Positions 61,476-64,000 of a stretch of DNA of 64,000 bases are shown piece after piece (positions within the stretch are counted from its first letter, which is position 1; each line of letters opens with the position of its first letter). The position numbers and the translations under genes were made by a program. This DNA is from Pseudomonas fluorescens (GTDB lineage Bacteria; Pseudomonadota; Gammaproteobacteria; Pseudomonadales; Pseudomonadaceae), in contig NZ_CP015637.1 in NCBI RefSeq assembly GCF_001708445.1, forward strand, positions 6,387,001 to 6,451,000. Reading direction: 5' to 3'. The notes beneath the pieces are model-generated. The model did no database searches, was not told the origin of the DNA, and worked only from the letters and a program-made list of their open reading frames with translations.

Positions 61476-62996
61476 TCACGTAGTCAGTGTACGCAGCAGG
61501 TTCTTGTAGTCCTCGCGAATATCCGCGTCGGATTCCTTAAGTTCGTTGATTTTGCGGCACGCGTGCAAGACCGTGGTGTGGTCGCGACCGCCAAACACAT
61601 CACCGATTTCCGGCAGGCTGTGGTTGGTCAACTCCTTGGAGAGTGCCATAGCCACCTGACGCGGACGAGCCACCGAGCGCGAGCGGCGCTTGGACAGCAG
61701 GTCGGAAATCTTGATCTTGTAGTACTCCGCCACGGTGCGCTGGATGTTATCCACACTAACCAGCTTGTCCTGGAGTGCCAGCAGGTCTTTCAAGGATTCG
61801 CGAATCAACTCGATGGTGATGTCGCGGCCCATGAAGTGCGAGTGTGCGATCACCCGCTTGAGCGCGCCTTCCAGCTCACGCACGTTGGAGCGAATGCGTT
61901 GGGCAATGAAGAATGCGGCGTCGTGGGGCAGGTCGACCTTCGCCTGGTCAGCCTTTTTCATCAGGATCGCAACGCGGGTTTCCAGCTCCGGCGGCTCTAC
62001 CGCAACGGTCAGGCCCCAACCAAAGCGCGACTTCAGGCGTTCTTCCAGGCCTTCGATTTCCTTCGGATAACGGTCGCTGGTCAGGATGACCTGCTGGCCG
62101 CCTTCGAGCAGGGCGTTGAAGGTGTGAAAGAACTCTTCCTGGGAACGTTCCTTGCGGGCGAAGAATTGAATGTCATCGATCAACAAGGCATCAACGGAAC
62201 GGTAGAACCGCTTGAACTCGTTGATGGCATTGAGCTGCAGGGCCTTGACCATATCAGCCACGAAGCGCTCCGAGTGCAGGTACACGACCTTGGCATTCGG
62301 GTTCTTCTTTAATAGATGGTTACCCACAGCGTGCATCAAGTGAGTCTTACCCAAGCCAACGCCACCATAAAGGAAGAGTGGGTTGTAACCATGCTTGGGG
62401 TTATCGGCCACTTGCCAGGCGGCCGCCCGGGCCAGCTGGTTGGATTTACCTTCGACGAAGTTCTCGAAGGTAAAGGTGCGGTTCAAGTAGCTGGTGTGCT
62501 TGAGCGCGCCTTCCACCTGCACAGTGCGCTGTTCCGCGCGAACCGGGGCCTGCTGCGAGCTGGCACCTGCCATTGGGTCGAAGCTGTCGCGGGACGGCTC
62601 TTCATTTATAGGCGCGTTTTTCTGCGACGAGGATTTTGAAGGCGTCGGAGCAACCGGTGCTGGCGAGTTATTAACAGGCGCGACAGCGGACTGTGCCTGC
62701 GAGGCACTCGCTGCCAACGGCGCATTCGGCGCAGCGCGAGGCGCCGAGCTGCGTTTGCTGCCTATTAATAAGGAGAGCACGGGCGCGAGGCCATTGCCAT
62801 GCTCATCGAGCAATTCGAGAACGCGGCTCAGGTACTTCTCGTTGACCCAGTCGAGAACAAAACGATTGGGTGCGTAGACACGCAACTCGTCGCCTTCGGC
62901 TTCGACCTGTAGCGGACGGATCCAGGTGTTGAATTGCTGGGCAGGCAGCTCATCGCGCAAAAGCTCCACGCACTGCTGCCAAAGTTCCACTGACAC
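61476..62996 (-). CDS. dnaA: Chromosomal replication initiator DnaA
   Basis: DnaA opens oriC. The GTG start at 62996 has an AGGGGA ribosome site and gives 506 residues. Domain I ([13 protein letters not shown]) is followed by a long Ala/Pro/Ser linker (about 85-165). The AAA+ domain has Walker [14 protein letters not shown] and Walker [10 protein letters not shown], and domain IV has the DnaA-box helix [11 protein letters not shown]. oriC lies upstream. Confidence 0.98.
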   Translation of the reverse strand: MSVELWQQCVELLRDELPAQQFNTWIRPLQVEAEGDELRVYAPNRFVLDWVNEKYLSRVLELLDEHGNGLAPVLSLLIGSKRSSAPRAAPNAPLAASASQAQSAVAPVNNSPAPVAPTPSKSSSQKNAPINEEPSRDSFDPMAGASSQQAPVRAEQRTVQVEGALKHTSYLNRTFTFENFVEGKSNQLARAAAWQVADNPKHGYNPLFLYGGVGLGKTHLMHAVGNHLLKKNPNAKVVYLHSERFVADMVKALQLNAINEFKRFYRSVDALLIDDIQFFARKERSQEEFFHTFNALLEGGQQVILTSDRYPKEIEGLEERLKSRFGWGLTVAVEPPELETRVAILMKKADQAKVDLPHDAAFFIAQRIRSNVRELEGALKRVIAHSHFMGRDITIELIRESLKDLLALQDKLVSVDNIQRTVAEYYKIKISDLLSKRRSRSVARPRQVAMALSKELTNHSLPEIGDVFGGRDHTTVLHACRKINELKESDADIREDYKNLLRTLTT

Positions 62997-63480
62997 GGAT
63001 ATCCCCTAAGTTGAAAGCCGGTGAGGCAAAAACAGCCGCCATTGTAGCGGCCAGCCGCCCACTTATCCACATGTAGGTTGCTCACACACCAGCCAAAATC
63101 AATGCCTTAACCGTAAAGAAGGCGACAGATGGTCTGTGCATAAGCTCTGTGGATAAGCGCACCTAAGCCCATTGTACAAGTGGGGTCGAAAGTCTGTGGG
63201 TAACCGGCCTGTGGATAACAAGCCATTCCACACACAGCTTATCCGACAGCGCAGCACAGGCAGAGCACCGTTTCTCCCCCGTGTTGTCATTCTCTGTACA
63301 TCACGTGGAATATGGCCTCAAGGCAGTTATCCACAGACGAACGCTTCCCTAGCTTTTATAAGCTTTACAGAAAAGCTTTAAATAACTTCCTTCTTTATTT
63401 TTATATCTATGGCATTGCCCATGGAAGCCAGGCGGACAGAAAAGGCCTGGATACGTGCAAAGATCTAATTAAAGGAAAAG
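62997..63480. other. oriC: Chromosomal origin oriC
   Basis: The gap between dnaA and rpmH holds DnaA boxes. Exact TTATCCACA or its complement occurs at 63063, 63148, 63210 and 63327. Near matches occur at 63135 (TGTGCATAA), 63195 (TGTGGGTAA) and 63239 (TTATCCGAC). An AT-rich tract at about 63351-63412 (TTTATAAGCTTT, TTTATTTTTATATC) is the likely unwinding element. The dnaA-rpmH gap is the established origin position in Pseudomonas. No gene is visible in this stretch. Confidence 0.92.
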
Positions 63481-63491
63481 CTGGTTGGAAA

Positions 63492-63520
63492 TTGACCTAG
63501 AGGCTTGCTTTCTCTAGAAT
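63492..63520 (+). promoter_or_regulatory. Sigma-70 promoter of rpmH-rnpA
   Basis: TTGACC (63492-63497) and TAGAAT (63515-63520) are separated by exactly 17 bases, about 60 bases before the rpmH start. It directs transcription away from oriC. Confidence 0.8.
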
Positions 63521-63581
63521 CGCCGGTCTCTTAAAACGGGGGCCATTCCGGCCCGTTGTGGACGAACCAGGTAACAACGCC

Positions 63582-63716
63582 ATGAAACGTACTTTCCAAC
63601 CAAGCACCATCAAACGCGCCCGTACCCACGGCTTCCGTGCTCGCATGGCCACCAAGAACGGCCGTGCTGTCCTGTCGCGTCGCCGCGCCAAAGGTCGTGC
63701 GCGTCTGGCAGTTTGA
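63582..63716 (+). CDS. rpmH: 50S ribosomal protein L34
   Basis: L34 is a 44-residue, very basic ribosomal protein ([20 protein letters not shown], ending [11 protein letters not shown]). It is the first gene of the rpmH-rnpA operon next to oriC, with a promoter at 63492-63520. rnpA begins 13 bases after its stop. Confidence 0.97.
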   Translation: MKRTFQPSTIKRARTHGFRARMATKNGRAVLSRRRAKGRARLAV

Positions 63717-63729
63717 TAATCCGGTACTG

Positions 63730-64000
63730 GTGGTGAGTCAGGACTTCAGTCGGGAAAAGCGCCTGCTTACCCCCCGGCACTTCAAGGCAGTCTTTGACTC
63801 CCCCACCGGCAAGGTTCCGGGGAAAAATCTCCTGCTCCTTGCGCGTAACAACGATCTGGATCACCCCCGTCTCGGGTTGGTGATCGGCAAGAAGAGCGTA
63901 AAGCTCTCCGTTGAGCGCAATCGCCTCAAGCGTCTGATGCGCGAATCGTTTCGCCTCCACCAGGACACTCTGGTTGGTTGGGATATTGTTATCGTCGCGC
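63730..64000 (+). CDS. rnpA: Ribonuclease P protein component (3' end outside window)
   Basis: RnpA is the protein subunit of RNase P, which matures tRNA 5' ends. The start is GTG at 63730 ([15 protein letters not shown]); a second GTG follows directly. About 90 residues are in the window, including the RNA-binding RNR motif in [15 protein letters not shown]. The remaining C-terminus lies beyond the window edge. Confidence 0.95.
   Translation, partial: MVSQDFSREKRLLTPRHFKAVFDSPTGKVPGKNLLLLARNNDLDHPRLGLVIGKKSVKLSVERNRLKRLMRESFRLHQDTLVGWDIVIVA

Noticed and set aside
63295..63312. CACGTGGAA near oriC as a parS site
   Set aside because: Five mismatches to the perfect site; at best a half-site.

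Overview
The window is a Pseudomonas chromosome segment, most likely from the P. fluorescens group. It ends at the replication origin: rnpA, rpmH, an intergenic oriC with DnaA boxes, then dnaA-dnaN-recF-gyrB. Other markers are the algR/hemCD/algQ/algP block, parS-like sites around gyrB/recF, and many REP palindromes of the P. fluorescens type. Base composition is GC-rich and genes are densely packed. I saw no tRNA, rRNA, CRISPR array or insertion sequence.

Layout. 1-5200 holds a minus-strand xerC/DUF484/dapF/lysA/lptM operon facing cyaY, a DUF1289 gene and rnk. cyaA, small conserved genes, a glutathione S-transferase and argH follow. 11.4-19.8 kb is the algR-hemC-hemD-hemX-hemY, dsbB, algQ, FKBP and algP region. 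Two genes here look damaged: algZ, normally between argH and algR, is reduced to a C-terminal remnant, and algP runs out of its Lys/Ala/Pro repeats into unrelated sequence. 19.7-28.4 kb is catabolic and accessory: galactonate use (dgoK-dgoA-dgoD), a DOPA-dioxygenase-like gene, choline sulfate use (LysR regulator, betC, choX) and a SulP transporter. 28.4-44.8 kb is a conserved housekeeping block: aroE, hemF, qor, tsaC, dprA, a LysM-less variant of the protein next to def, def, fmt, rsmB, trkA, a TPR gene, an lpxL-like gene, tag, glyQ, glyS, gmhB and plsC.

The most interesting part lies between plsC and gyrB (about 44.9-56.8 kb). First comes a sensory trio: a CHASE2 sensor kinase, a periplasmic FecR-domain protein and a divergent OmpR-type response regulator. 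Next is a minus-strand cluster with a LuxR receptor, a LuxI acyl-homoserine-lactone synthase and a tight seven-gene operon. That operon encodes a flavodoxin-like reductase, a DUF2867 protein, an AfsA-type (gamma-butyrolactone synthase family) double hot-dog protein, an old-yellow-enzyme reductase, two short-chain dehydrogenases and a small membrane protein. A good lux box lies upstream of luxI, and a related degenerate one lies upstream of the operon.

My reading is that AHL quorum sensing switches on synthesis of a second small molecule, probably a butyrolactone- or butenolide-like lactone. Gene families and DNA motifs are read from the sequence. The chemistry and the regulatory logic are inference.
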